Below, piece by piece: positions 1 through 7,462 of a DNA stretch of 33,593 bases. Each line of letters starts with the position of its first letter. Position 1 is the first letter of the stretch. Source of the stretch: an uncultured Ruminococcus sp. Lineage in GTDB: Bacteria > Bacillota > Clostridia > Oscillospirales > Ruminococcaceae. The translations under genes and the position numbers were made by a program. The stretch is taken from positions 1 to 33,593 of the forward strand of contig NZ_CAMKRR010000025.1 of NCBI RefSeq assembly GCF_946415235.1. The letters are read 5' to 3'. The notes below the pieces were generated by a model, which saw only the letters and a list, made by a program, of their open reading frames with translations, ran no database searches and had not been told where the DNA came from.

Positions 1-73
1 ACATTAGCTCAGTCGGTAGAGCATACGCCTTTTAAGCGTAGGGTCGAGGGTTCAAATCCCTCATGTCTCACCA
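1..73 (+). tRNA. tRNA-Lys (anticodon UUU), 5' end cut by window
   Basis: A cloverleaf is readable: D arm GCTC/GAGC, anticodon stem TACGC/GCGTA around loop CTTTTAA (anticodon TTT), T arm GAGGG-TTCAAAT-CCCTC, then acceptor strand ATGTCTC, discriminator A and an encoded CCA. The 3' acceptor strand demands GAGACAT at the 5' end. The window starts at ACAT, so three bases are missing on the left. Confidence 0.96.
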
Positions 74-82
74 CATTTATTT

Positions 83-123
83 ATGCCGGTATTTCAAGGG
101 AATCTTTGAATATCGGCATTTTT
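83..123 (+). terminator. Rho-independent terminator after tRNA-Lys
   Basis: A stem starting ATGCCGGTATTTCAA pairs with TTTGAATATCGGCAT (one G-U pair and a slightly irregular base), with a 7-base loop followed by a run of T. It lies about 10 bases beyond the CCA end of the tRNA and probably ends that transcript. Confidence 0.85.
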
Positions 124-170
124 CGTCTCATATAACAGTTTTGAATAATGAGTTTGCGTGAAATGCTGAA

Positions 171-200
171 ATAGCCGTTCAACAATTGTTGAACGGCTAT
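171..200 (-). terminator. Perfect 30-bp palindrome after the dockerin gene, probable terminator hairpin
   Basis: All 30 bases are an exact inverted repeat, folding as a 13-bp stem with an AATT loop. It sits 16 bases beyond the stop codon of the dockerin gene on the minus strand, where a terminator is expected. The bases that follow on either strand are only weakly T-rich (ATTTCAGC on the minus strand), so intrinsic termination is plausible but not textbook. Confidence 0.55.
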
Positions 201-216
201 AGTGCTTTTAGTTGGA

Positions 217-1113
217 TCAGTGCTTGTTGATAAACTGGTTAAGTGTTATGTCCTTAGCTCCGCTGGAAACAGAAGCATAATATGCAAGAACTCCGCTGGC
301 GTCAACTGCATCGATTATCTTGTCACCGTTGATATCTGCCGCTGCTGACTGCTCGGGAGTCATAGATGGCTCCTTCTTAGCTGAGATCATAGCGTATTCC
401 TTGAGGATAGCGGATGCATCTACAGCGTCAATAAATCCATTGTTATTGATATCGCCGAGCAGACGATCCGAAACATTTACTCTCAGGTTCTTGCTGGTCT
501 TGGACATATCTACGCTTCCGATTATTGAAGGATCTTCATATCTCGGGGTTACTGTTGATGTATATTCGCCTTCATTGATGATATTTATATCATAGCTTCC
601 CAGAGCTGCATCCGAAGTTAATGCAGCATTGAAGCAGGCAAGAGGATATGCATCCGAAGTTTCGCCCGACAGCTTCATAGGATCTGCAGAGGTTGTGGTC
701 GAATAAACTATAGACAGCATATTTAATTTATCAAATTCCTTGCGTAAAATATCATCTTCGCTTTCATTAAAATCAGCATAAGGTGTTTTTTCGTATTTCT
801 TTACAGGGGAATCGAGGTTTTTGAGTACAAGCGACTTGTTGTCGCACTGCCATTTTGCACCGACAAATCCTGCAAGCTTCTGGTCGTCCTTGATATAAAT
901 AGCACAAGGAACAACAGCACCGTCAGCTGAAGCCTTCTTTGTATTAACATAAACATTGCCGTACTTCAGAACTTCGATACCTGTTCCCTCATCTGCTTTG
1001 AAATAGTAGCTCGGATTGTAGTCCTTCGGGAGCTCAGATGCGTTTGCAGCAGCCGAAAATGCCATGCCTGCTGTCATAACAGCAGCTGAGATCAGTGATA
1101 ATGTCTTTTTCAT
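217..1113 (-). CDS. Secreted cohesin-like/dockerin type I protein
   Basis: 298-residue exported protein. Residues 1-26 are a signal peptide (MKK start, hydrophobic core, AAANA cleavage region). Residues about 45-205 have a beta-rich pattern (GAVVPCAIYIKDD, LAGFVGAKWQCD) that resembles cohesin or carbohydrate-binding modules, but identity is weak. Residues about 218-285 form a dockerin with two calcium-binding repeats, GDINNNGFIDAVDAS and ADINGDKIIDAVDAS, each followed by a helix (AILKEYA, GVLAYYA). In the known family, dockerins plug enzymes or structural proteins into cellulosome-type complexes through cohesins. No glycosidase catalytic domain is present, so a structural or binding role is inferred. 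It follows mtnN by 18 bases with SD GGAG, so it is probably co-transcribed with it. Confidence 0.85.
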   Translation of the reverse strand: MKKTLSLISAAVMTAGMAFSAAANASELPKDYNPSYYFKADEGTGIEVLKYGNVYVNTKKASADGAVVPCAIYIKDDQKLAGFVGAKWQCDNKSLVLKNLDSPVKKYEKTPYADFNESEDDILRKEFDKLNMLSIVYSTTTSADPMKLSGETSDAYPLACFNAALTSDAALGSYDINIINEGEYTSTVTPRYEDPSIIGSVDMSKTSKNLRVNVSDRLLGDINNNGFIDAVDASAILKEYAMISAKKEPSMTPEQSAAADINGDKIIDAVDASGVLAYYASVSSGAKDITLNQFINKH

Positions 1114-1131
1114 ATTGTATTTTTTCTCCTT

Positions 1132-1809
1132 TCAAAGCAGCTCAGACATACGCAGAACTATTTCTGCAACACGCTTGGCTGCAATTTTTTCAAATTCATC
1201 GAATGACATTGCTCCATCATCGTCGGCGTTGTCAGAAATACATCTGACGCTGACGTAAGGAAGCTTGTTCAGGTAGCAGCAGTGCCCTACTGCCGCACTT
1301 TCCATATCGACTGCATATGGGTCGAATTTTTCAAGTATAGCATTTTTAGCTTCATTGCTTGAAATAAATACTTCACCAGAAACTATCCTGCCTCTGAATG
1401 ATTTTACAGAGAATTCACCGCAAACCTTTTCAGCTGTTTCAATGAGTTTGTCATCCGCTCTGAATATACCGCAGTACGGGGGATAGTCCTTGAGGAAATG
1501 CAGATCAAGGTCGTGAGGGAGCACCTCAGTGGATATTACGATATCACATACCTTTACAGCACTGTTCATGCCTCCTGCTATTCCAGTATTTATAATGCAG
1601 TCGGGATGAAAATTATCTATCATTACCTGTGTGCAAAGCGCTGCGTTAACTTTAGCGATGCCACAGCAGGCGTTTATCAGAGTTTTTCCGTTTTTTTCAT
1701 TAATATAAAAATCAAAGCCTGAAATATGCTGTATTTCACCGATACCGAGCATTTCACGTATATCTGTCAGCTCGGAAGGCATAGCTCCTATTATTCCAAC
1801 AGTGTTCAT
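1132..1809 (-). CDS. mtnN: 5'-methylthioadenosine/S-adenosylhomocysteine nucleosidase
   Basis: Cleaves the glycosidic bond of MTA and SAH, feeding methyl cycle and methionine salvage in the cytoplasm. The 225-residue protein has the usual family length. Expected active-site residues line up: Glu13 in GAMPSE, the nucleoside/ribose segment NTGIAGG (74-80), Met169-Glu170 in VDMESAAV and Asp193 in RCISDNAD. A longer frame opens at a GTG at 1818, but that GTG overlaps the GGGAG ribosome binding site. The ATG at 1809 sits 8 bases behind the SD and begins MNTVGIIGAMPSE as in the family. It has its own promoter just upstream and probably carries the dockerin gene along. Confidence 0.95.
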   Translation of the reverse strand: MNTVGIIGAMPSELTDIREMLGIGEIQHISGFDFYINEKNGKTLINACCGIAKVNAALCTQVMIDNFHPDCIINTGIAGGMNSAVKVCDIVISTEVLPHDLDLHFLKDYPPYCGIFRADDKLIETAEKVCGEFSVKSFRGRIVSGEVFISSNEAKNAILEKFDPYAVDMESAAVGHCCYLNKLPYVSVRCISDNADDDGAMSFDEFEKIAAKRVAEIVLRMSELL

Positions 1810-1841
1810 TGTTATCACTCCCGTTTTTTGATTGTGTTCTT

Positions 1842-1870
1842 ATTATATCATACTTTGGTTAACAAATCAA
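1842..1870 (-). promoter_or_regulatory. Sigma-A promoter of mtnN
   Basis: On the minus strand: -35 TTGATT (1870-1865), 17-base spacer, -10 TATAAT (1847-1842). It lies 33 bases before the mtnN start codon, just past the terminator of the preceding gene run. Confidence 0.8.
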
Positions 1871-1917
1871 GTAAAAAAGAAAGATCATACTATTTACGTC
1901 AATAAATGGTATGATCT
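1870..1917 (-). terminator. Terminator closing the alaS-to-membrane-protein gene run
   Basis: A long stem, AGATCATAC... with ...GTATGATCT (1882-1917), begins inside the stop codon of the small membrane protein and is followed on the minus strand by TTTCTTTTTTAC. The other side also has a T run, so it could work in both directions. It separates the long minus-strand gene run from mtnN. Confidence 0.88.
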
Positions 1918-2455
1918 ATCTTTTTTTGCGGAATTTTGGCATTAGCTTTTTTCTGTAAAGCATATACGTGAAGTCGAGGTCATAGTCATAGAAAAGGAAT
2001 ACGAGATTAGATATCCCCAGCATTATATATGCGCCGTATCTGCCGAGATCATCAAACTCATCAAGCATTTCCCTAAGTCCGAAAATATATACCGTAACGT
2101 AGAAAAAAGAGATTATACATACATTAAACAGAAGCAGCTTGACAGCAAGTCTGAGTATTTTAGGCGTTATTTTCTGAATGTAGAACCTGACGACAGGATA
2201 ATGGCCGAAGAACATTATGAATATCAGAGCTGCTTCCTTATCAAAGGTAATGAACATAGCAAGAAGTCCGACGGCAAGATATGTCAGGAATGCCCAGCCT
2301 GTGTTGACTTCAACTGCTATTATCATCAGGAGTATCCCTGCAATACCCGGCAAAAGCAGGTAAAGTGCAGGGAAAACTCCCGCAAGGAACATTGTAACGA
2401 GACATAGTGCGGAGATTATGCCGCCAAGAGCAACTCTATAGCTTATATCTCTCAT
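1916..2455 (-). CDS. Conserved small integral membrane protein, function unknown
   Basis: 179 residues with about five hydrophobic segments: residues 8-30, 33-50, 53-70, 104-126 and 142-157. It ends in a basic tail (RKKLMPKFRKKR). I do not recognise a named family with confidence. The layout (short, repeated hydrophobic segments, VALGGIISAL start, DKEAALIF segment) recalls clostridial membrane proteins that look like substrate-binding S components of ECF transporters, but that is only an impression. Its ATG overlaps the stop of the SDR gene by one base (TAATG), so it is translationally coupled to it and is the last gene before the terminator. Confidence 0.75.
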   Translation of the reverse strand: MRDISYRVALGGIISALCLVTMFLAGVFPALYLLLPGIAGILLMIIAVEVNTGWAFLTYLAVGLLAMFITFDKEAALIFIMFFGHYPVVRFYIQKITPKILRLAVKLLLFNVCIISFFYVTVYIFGLREMLDEFDDLGRYGAYIMLGISNLVFLFYDYDLDFTYMLYRKKLMPKFRKKR

Positions 2456-3234
2456 TATTTCAGAGCCTTTTCCTTTCCGTCAGAGGTCTTTTTTGCTTTC
2501 TGGATATTGTATACGATCGCTGCAAGCAGCTTCTGAGGCAAGACTCTTGGCGAAAGAGTACCAAACTTTACAAATAAACCGGGAACGGCGAAAAGCTTGC
2601 CGCTGAATGCTTTTCTCAGGGCGTATTCCGCAGCTTCATCTGCAGTTATAGGCTTTACAGAGAAGCTTACTCCTGCCCTGTTATTGAAGTTCGTATCAAC
2701 AGGGCCGGGACAAAGAACTGTTATTTTTACATTTGAGCGGTCTCTTCGGAGTTCTTCGTATATGGCGACAGAAAGCTTCAGAACATAGTTCTTTGAAGCG
2801 TAATATGCTGCCATGAGAGGACCTGACATAAATCCTGCGGCTGATGCCACATTCAGTATGGTACCGTGATCTTTTTTCTTGAAATCACGGAGAAAAAGCT
2901 TTGTCAGGATGTGAAGCGCTGTGATATTGACATTTATCATGTTTACCTCGTCATCAAGGTCGGTATCGTCGAATTTTCCGAAAAGGCCATATCCTGCGTT
3001 ATTTATAAGCATATCAACATTTTTGTCCTTACAGAATTCATATACCCTGAAGACTTCTTCACGCTTTGAAAGATCGGCAGCGATTATTTCAACATTCCCG
3101 CCGAGGCTCTTCTGCATTTCCTTAAGCTTCGTTTCGTTTCTTCCTGTTAGTATAAGTGACCAGCCTTTTCTTGACAGCTTCGCTGCAAAGCTTTGTCCGA
3201 TGCCTGATGTTGCGCCTGTGACCAATGCTTTCAT
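2455..3234 (-). CDS. Short-chain dehydrogenase/reductase (SDR)
   Basis: About 259 residues, classical SDR. TGATSGIG at 7-14 binds the dinucleotide; NNAG at 78-81, Ser131 and the Tyr144/Lys148 pair (YYASK) form the usual catalytic set. CPGPVDTNF follows the active site. The fold supports NAD(P)-dependent oxidoreduction of an alcohol or ketone, probably on a lipid-like or small substrate; the actual substrate cannot be read from sequence. The Arg in TGRNETKL after strand 2 favours NADP(H). The frame extends upstream to a TTG at 3252, but that region holds the SD AAAGGA, so the ATG at 3234 is preferred. It starts 4 bases after the stop of the DHHW-type gene. Confidence 0.9.
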   Translation of the reverse strand: MKALVTGATSGIGQSFAAKLSRKGWSLILTGRNETKLKEMQKSLGGNVEIIAADLSKREEVFRVYEFCKDKNVDMLINNAGYGLFGKFDDTDLDDEVNMINVNITALHILTKLFLRDFKKKDHGTILNVASAAGFMSGPLMAAYYASKNYVLKLSVAIYEELRRDRSNVKITVLCPGPVDTNFNNRAGVSFSVKPITADEAAEYALRKAFSGKLFAVPGLFVKFGTLSPRVLPQKLLAAIVYNIQKAKKTSDGKEKALK

Positions 3235-3238
3235 AATA

Positions 3239-4384
3239 TCAATTCCTTTCAATTATATTTTCGAGGTTTGCTCTGTTTCCAAGATTTTCAATCCCAAACA
3301 AAAACAGCGTCTGACCGTAATCGTTGACATTGACATACTCGGAAAGCTCTTTCTGCATATCTTCAGGTGATACGACAGCTATCTCGCTGTAATGCTGTAT
3401 AAGGAAAGGTACAAAACAGTTTGCATAGCTGTCTTTGATAACAAGGAGCTTTTTGTCGTTTTTTACCGATGTCTTTATCTTTATAAGAGGTGCGGGATCC
3501 CCAAGGAAAACAGAATACATATCGCTTGAATCGAGCTTATCGAAGTCGTAAAGCTCGGTCTCGATGGTATTTCCGCTTTTTGTTGTCTTTTCGCACGAAA
3601 TGACTGCTGCTCCGTCGGTATAATTGTAAATGTCGATTATATCGGGGGTTATTTGTGCCGAAAGGACCTTCCTATAGAGATTTCCTCTGAAATTATCGGT
3701 TATATGACTTATGCTGTACTTGTCATATAATGCAGGAAGAAATCCAAGCTTTTGAATAACAGTCTTGTATACACAGTATGCGCCGTATGTGGTCCATTTA
3801 GTATCAGTCCTGTAATAAATATAGTTCTCATTAAGCATTTTTAATATATTATAAGCGTCTATCTTTCTGATCTTGCTGCTTAAAAAGTCGTAAAATGCCG
3901 ATATCTGCTGACCGTCCGACCTTGATATACCGCGGGCCTGCAAAAGATCACCGTATACTCCCGATGAACTGGGGATTGCTGCAAAATAGACTGTTCCGTC
4001 GTATTTTTCGGCAAATCGGTTGAAAATGTCAGAGCTGACCGTTGCAGGTGTTCTCAGAGATACCTCTGCGTCAAGAAGTCTGTCCTTGCCGATATAAATG
4101 CCGTTTACTATCTGCTCCGAAAGCTCTGCCTGCAATCGAGTCTGGGCAGATAACAGAGTTTTTCTGCCCGCAAAATGATCTGTGATGTAGTTCCCGACTT
4201 TTTCAACATCCGAGCCGTCATACAGTCCGCTTACCGATAATTCGGGGACATCAGCAAGCCTGCGGTTTTCAGCATAGGAGAAGGATTCGTTTTTGCCGAG
4301 GATTGTCATAAAGAAGAAGAAAGCGATTATCGAAAGAGTTATGATCGCTGTTATCCTGCCGGTGATCTTTGTCAGCTTTGACAT
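3239..4384 (-). CDS. DHHW/AlgJ-like partner of an MBOAT acyltransferase, altered motif
   Basis: 381 residues with an N-terminal membrane anchor (about 9-29) and a large extracytoplasmic domain. The overall layout fits the DHHW family, relatives of the SGNH-like AlgJ/AlgX proteins that work with MBOAT proteins in O-acetylation of surface polysaccharide. KDSYANCFVPFL at 317-328 matches the family's serine-containing segment (Ser319). The signature DHHW/DTHW motif is here DTKW at 194-197, followed by the usual TTYGAY, so the catalytic His position is Lys. It lies 15 bases after the MBOAT gene, which supports pairing. Either the protein is non-catalytic or it uses other chemistry. Confidence 0.82.
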   Translation of the reverse strand: MSKLTKITGRITAIITLSIIAFFFFMTILGKNESFSYAENRRLADVPELSVSGLYDGSDVEKVGNYITDHFAGRKTLLSAQTRLQAELSEQIVNGIYIGKDRLLDAEVSLRTPATVSSDIFNRFAEKYDGTVYFAAIPSSSGVYGDLLQARGISRSDGQQISAFYDFLSSKIRKIDAYNILKMLNENYIYYRTDTKWTTYGAYCVYKTVIQKLGFLPALYDKYSISHITDNFRGNLYRKVLSAQITPDIIDIYNYTDGAAVISCEKTTKSGNTIETELYDFDKLDSSDMYSVFLGDPAPLIKIKTSVKNDKKLLVIKDSYANCFVPFLIQHYSEIAVVSPEDMQKELSEYVNVNDYGQTLFLFGIENLGNRANLENIIERN

Positions 4385-4399
4385 TTCCCTTTCCTCCTT

Positions 4400-5779
4400 T
4401 TACAATCTGAGTAGCAGCATTTCCGAGCTGCCGCTGTAGGATATTAATGCGGTACATACCACAAGCAGTAATGCCGTCGTTATGGGGGAAGCTATGTTTA
4501 CGGCAATTTTGAGCTTTTTCTTTCCCGATCTTATCATCATATTTCTGAACAGGTCGGTGGAGGCATACATTGCAAGCAGAATAAGTACTATATATGACTT
4601 CATAAGGTAAAAAGCCTGTGTATCTGCGATACTTCCGTTGCCGCCTATCATTATGAGAAAATACTTTACCGAATATGAAAGGCTGCTTCCCGAAAGGAAC
4701 ACAGAGCATAGTATTACTACGAGGAACGTATAGAACACGCCTGTAAGTTCCATTATCTTCTTCTCTCTCAGCCGTGCTTCTATAACGATGAATGATCCCA
4801 TAAGAGCTCCGAAAGCTATGCCGTTAAGATTGAAGGTGTACCAAAAGCCGAAAAGCGACCAGCCGAATATAAAAATAGTTTCCCTGAGCCACTTTTTTTC
4901 ACATGAATTATACAACGGTTTGGTTATATAGCGTCTTAGCCACTGTACTACCTGTGACTGCCATCGAGCTGCAAAATACTTTATTCTTGAGCTGAGCAGC
5001 GGATAATTAAAGCTCTGAGGCAAACGAATCCCGAAGCAATAAGCTATTCCTGTACCCATGTCAGCAACTCCGGAAAGAGTAAAATAGAGGCAGAAAATAT
5101 ATGACGTTACGCCGAGCCATGCTGTTACCGCCGAGATCTCATCAAAATTGCTGCTTTGTACCGATCTGTACAGCATATAGAGATTATCTGCGATAATAAC
5201 CTTCTTGGCGAGTCCCTTAACGAAAACCGTCATTCCTATACCTATGCCCGATAAGCTTGACTTTCGGCTGTCGAAAAGCTTTGAAAAAGAACCGTATCTG
5301 AGAAGCGGCCCCATAATAAGCTTCGGAAAAAACATTATATACAGCGAAAATCTCATGATACTGCACTCACAGCTAAGTCTTTTCTTATATGCATCGACGA
5401 GAGTGCCTATAGCGGACAGTACAAAGAAAGAAATACCGACCGGATAAAAGCCTTCGGGAGCTTTTATAAGTCTGTGCAGCCATGTGAAGTACTCAGTCCG
5501 AAAGGCAAAAAGTGCAAGAAGATCAAAAACTGTACCGAATACAAGAGGAATTGCTGAGAGCTTATCACTTTCCCTGAATCTAAGGATGAGCTTTATGCAT
5601 AAATAATTTATAAGGGTATAAGCTGAGATAAAAATGAGAAAATAGAGACTTATCATGCCGCAGAAAAGCATACTAAGCAATAAGATCATAGCCTCGCGGC
5701 ATTTTCTCGGAGTTAGATAATACAGCAGCAGTGAAATTGGAAGGAAGCCGTATATATACAATAAACTGCTATATACCAT
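4400..5779 (-). CDS. MBOAT family membrane O-acyltransferase homologue (AlgI-like), signature His missing
   Basis: 459 residues and about ten or more membrane segments. The AlgI-type core is clear: YPVGISFFVLSAIG (112-125), FFPKLIMGPLLRY (150-162), TLSGVADMGTGIAYCFGIRLPQSFNYP (234-260) and a following amphipathic segment. In AlgI relatives the next blocks are RWH and GLWHG, where the His of GLWHG is the catalytic residue. Here they are RWQ (272-274) and GFWYT (311-315), so both histidines are gone. Known relatives pass acetyl groups across the membrane for polysaccharide or teichoic acid modification. This copy may be inactive or divergent. Its ATG overlaps the end of the Toprim gene by 11 bases, with SD AAAGGAGG. 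Confidence 0.87.
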   Translation of the reverse strand: MVYSSLLYIYGFLPISLLLYYLTPRKCREAMILLLSMLFCGMISLYFLIFISAYTLINYLCIKLILRFRESDKLSAIPLVFGTVFDLLALFAFRTEYFTWLHRLIKAPEGFYPVGISFFVLSAIGTLVDAYKKRLSCECSIMRFSLYIMFFPKLIMGPLLRYGSFSKLFDSRKSSLSGIGIGMTVFVKGLAKKVIIADNLYMLYRSVQSSNFDEISAVTAWLGVTSYIFCLYFTLSGVADMGTGIAYCFGIRLPQSFNYPLLSSRIKYFAARWQSQVVQWLRRYITKPLYNSCEKKWLRETIFIFGWSLFGFWYTFNLNGIAFGALMGSFIVIEARLREKKIMELTGVFYTFLVVILCSVFLSGSSLSYSVKYFLIMIGGNGSIADTQAFYLMKSYIVLILLAMYASTDLFRNMMIRSGKKKLKIAVNIASPITTALLLVVCTALISYSGSSEMLLLRL

Positions 5780-6368
5780 TGTTTTCCTCCTTTATTTTCT
5801 CTACGATGTCGGAAAGCCCTGAACTGTCCGTCATTGTACAGAGTACTTCAATAAGTGCACCTGCCGAAAGCTGCTGGGGAAGTCCGAGTTTTTTTTGGAG
5901 CTTCAGCCTAAGTTCCATGCTGTTCTCGCCGCCGCTCAGTCCGAGTTCATATAGAGTGAGTTTTGTTATGTCTGATTTTTGACAGTTATCTGACGCTGTT
6001 ATGCCTGACTTACGAAAAGCTTCAAGCAGGATCTGTGTATCAACGCCTTCAACTCCGAGCTTCCCCTCGGATGAAGGCTTGGTTTTGCGTTTTTCCTTGC
6101 CGAAAATATCGGGTATATATACATTCGTGACTTTTCCGTTCCCGACTGCGCCTTTTATATAACCGCGTATCTTTCTACCTGCCGCATCGGAATCGGTAAG
6201 TATGATAATTCCGGTTTTCCGGGCGTAATACCGTATAAGTTCGAGCTTTTCCGTATCCTTGAATATACCGAAACCGTTTGTGATTATTATAACTGCGTCA
6301 ACTATGGAAGAAAGCTTTATTTTATCATACTTTCCCTCAACGATTATAGCTTCACTTATCTTGATCAT
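5769..6368 (-). CDS. rnmV: RNase M5-like Toprim protein (5S rRNA maturation family)
   Basis: About 199 residues. The N-terminal Toprim domain shows IIVEGKYD (Glu11) and ILTDSDAAGRKIR (Asp59, Asp61), the Mg-binding residues. A GKLGVEGVD segment near the middle and a C-terminal domain of about 90 residues match the layout of ribonuclease M5, which trims 5S rRNA precursors in Gram-positives. The usual neighbour rsmA is not here; the gene lies between holA and the MBOAT gene. The frame opens at a GTG at 6413 inside holA, but the ATG at 6368 gives MIKISEAIIVEGKYD as in the family and follows SD GGTGAGG, 11 bases after the holA stop. A different Toprim nuclease is possible. Confidence 0.8.
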   Translation of the reverse strand: MIKISEAIIVEGKYDKIKLSSIVDAVIIITNGFGIFKDTEKLELIRYYARKTGIIILTDSDAAGRKIRGYIKGAVGNGKVTNVYIPDIFGKEKRKTKPSSEGKLGVEGVDTQILLEAFRKSGITASDNCQKSDITKLTLYELGLSGGENSMELRLKLQKKLGLPQQLSAGALIEVLCTMTDSSGLSDIVEKIKEENNGI

Positions 6369-6379
6369 TTGCCTCACCA

Positions 6380-7462
6380 CTAATTCTTCGTCAGAAGCAT
6401 CTTTGTAATGCACTGTTCAAGGATTGTTTTTTCGTCACTTCTGCTTGAATTCAGGAGTATATTCGTATCACGCAATATGGATATACATTTTCTCAGACGT
6501 TTTATGCTCATTCTTGAGCTGTCACGGAAAGCGTTCTTTACCTTGAAGTCAAATAAGTACGAAAAGTCCTCTTTTACGTCATTTATCTGTTTTCCTTTTT
6601 TTCTTGCACAGGCTGAACGGTACATATCTATAAATGAAGCCGATATTGATGCAAGAACAGCGCTTCTGTTGTTCTTGTCCTGCATCAGTTCGTCAAGAGC
6701 TTCATATGCAAGACGCTTATTCATTGCAGCAACAGCATCTGCGAGTTTGAATATTGTTGCGTCACTCTGTTTGTGTACGAGATTATGAAGAATTTCCCGT
6801 GTTATTTCGTTTTTGCCTGCATATGAGCAGAGCTTATCTATCTCGTTTCTTACGGTAAGAGTGTCATACTGACACATTTCAGCCAGTTCACGGGCATTTT
6901 CAAGAGAAATAAGAGAACCTCTTGCGGAAACACTTGCAGCGATATCCTTTGCAAACTCCCCTTCTGTCTTAACGGGACACTCGACAAGGATACCGTTTTT
7001 CTCCGCAAAGTCCGCTAACTTTTTGTTTTTGTCCTTTATGAAAGTCCGTTTCGCCTTATAGTCAGTCTTTACGGCTATCTCAAAGCCCGTAACATTGAAA
7101 ATAACGACTGTATGTGGCGGTATGTCTTTTATTGCGTCGATAAGCTTTTTATTTATATCCTCCGCTTTAAGTCCTGCCATATTTTCACGTGGTTTCTCGC
7201 AGTTATAGTCGTTGATAAGTATACAGTTATAGTCCGACATCATGGGCATCATCTGTATCATATCATATAATTCCGAAAAATCAAGATATCTGCCCTCAAG
7301 CTTATTGAGCGCAAATTCTTCATTGTCTCCCACGGCAGCTCTGATTATATATTTGGTAAGCTTTTCGACATCGGGGATGTTCTGGCCAAATATATAGTAA
7401 AGATTACTTATCTCGCCTTTATTTAGTTGAGCTTTAAGTGTTTTAGCGTCGGTTATCGGCAT
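6380..7462 (-). CDS. holA: DNA polymerase III delta subunit (clamp loader)
   Basis: 360 residues, typical length. The delta subunit opens the sliding clamp in the replicative clamp loader. Recognisable features are the N-terminal NLYYIFGQN segment, the acidic and hydrophobic block SDYNCILINDYN, TVVIFNV and the C-terminal helical domain with DATIFKLADAVAAMNKRLAYEALDEL. The gene directly follows comEC, the common comEC-holA order in Firmicutes, which supports the call. Its ATG overlaps the comEC stop by one base (TAATG) and its SD (AAGGAG) lies inside the comEC end. Confidence 0.93.
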   Translation of the reverse strand: MPITDAKTLKAQLNKGEISNLYYIFGQNIPDVEKLTKYIIRAAVGDNEEFALNKLEGRYLDFSELYDMIQMMPMMSDYNCILINDYNCEKPRENMAGLKAEDINKKLIDAIKDIPPHTVVIFNVTGFEIAVKTDYKAKRTFIKDKNKKLADFAEKNGILVECPVKTEGEFAKDIAASVSARGSLISLENARELAEMCQYDTLTVRNEIDKLCSYAGKNEITREILHNLVHKQSDATIFKLADAVAAMNKRLAYEALDELMQDKNNRSAVLASISASFIDMYRSACARKKGKQINDVKEDFSYLFDFKVKNAFRDSSRMSIKRLRKCISILRDTNILLNSSRSDEKTILEQCITKMLLTKN

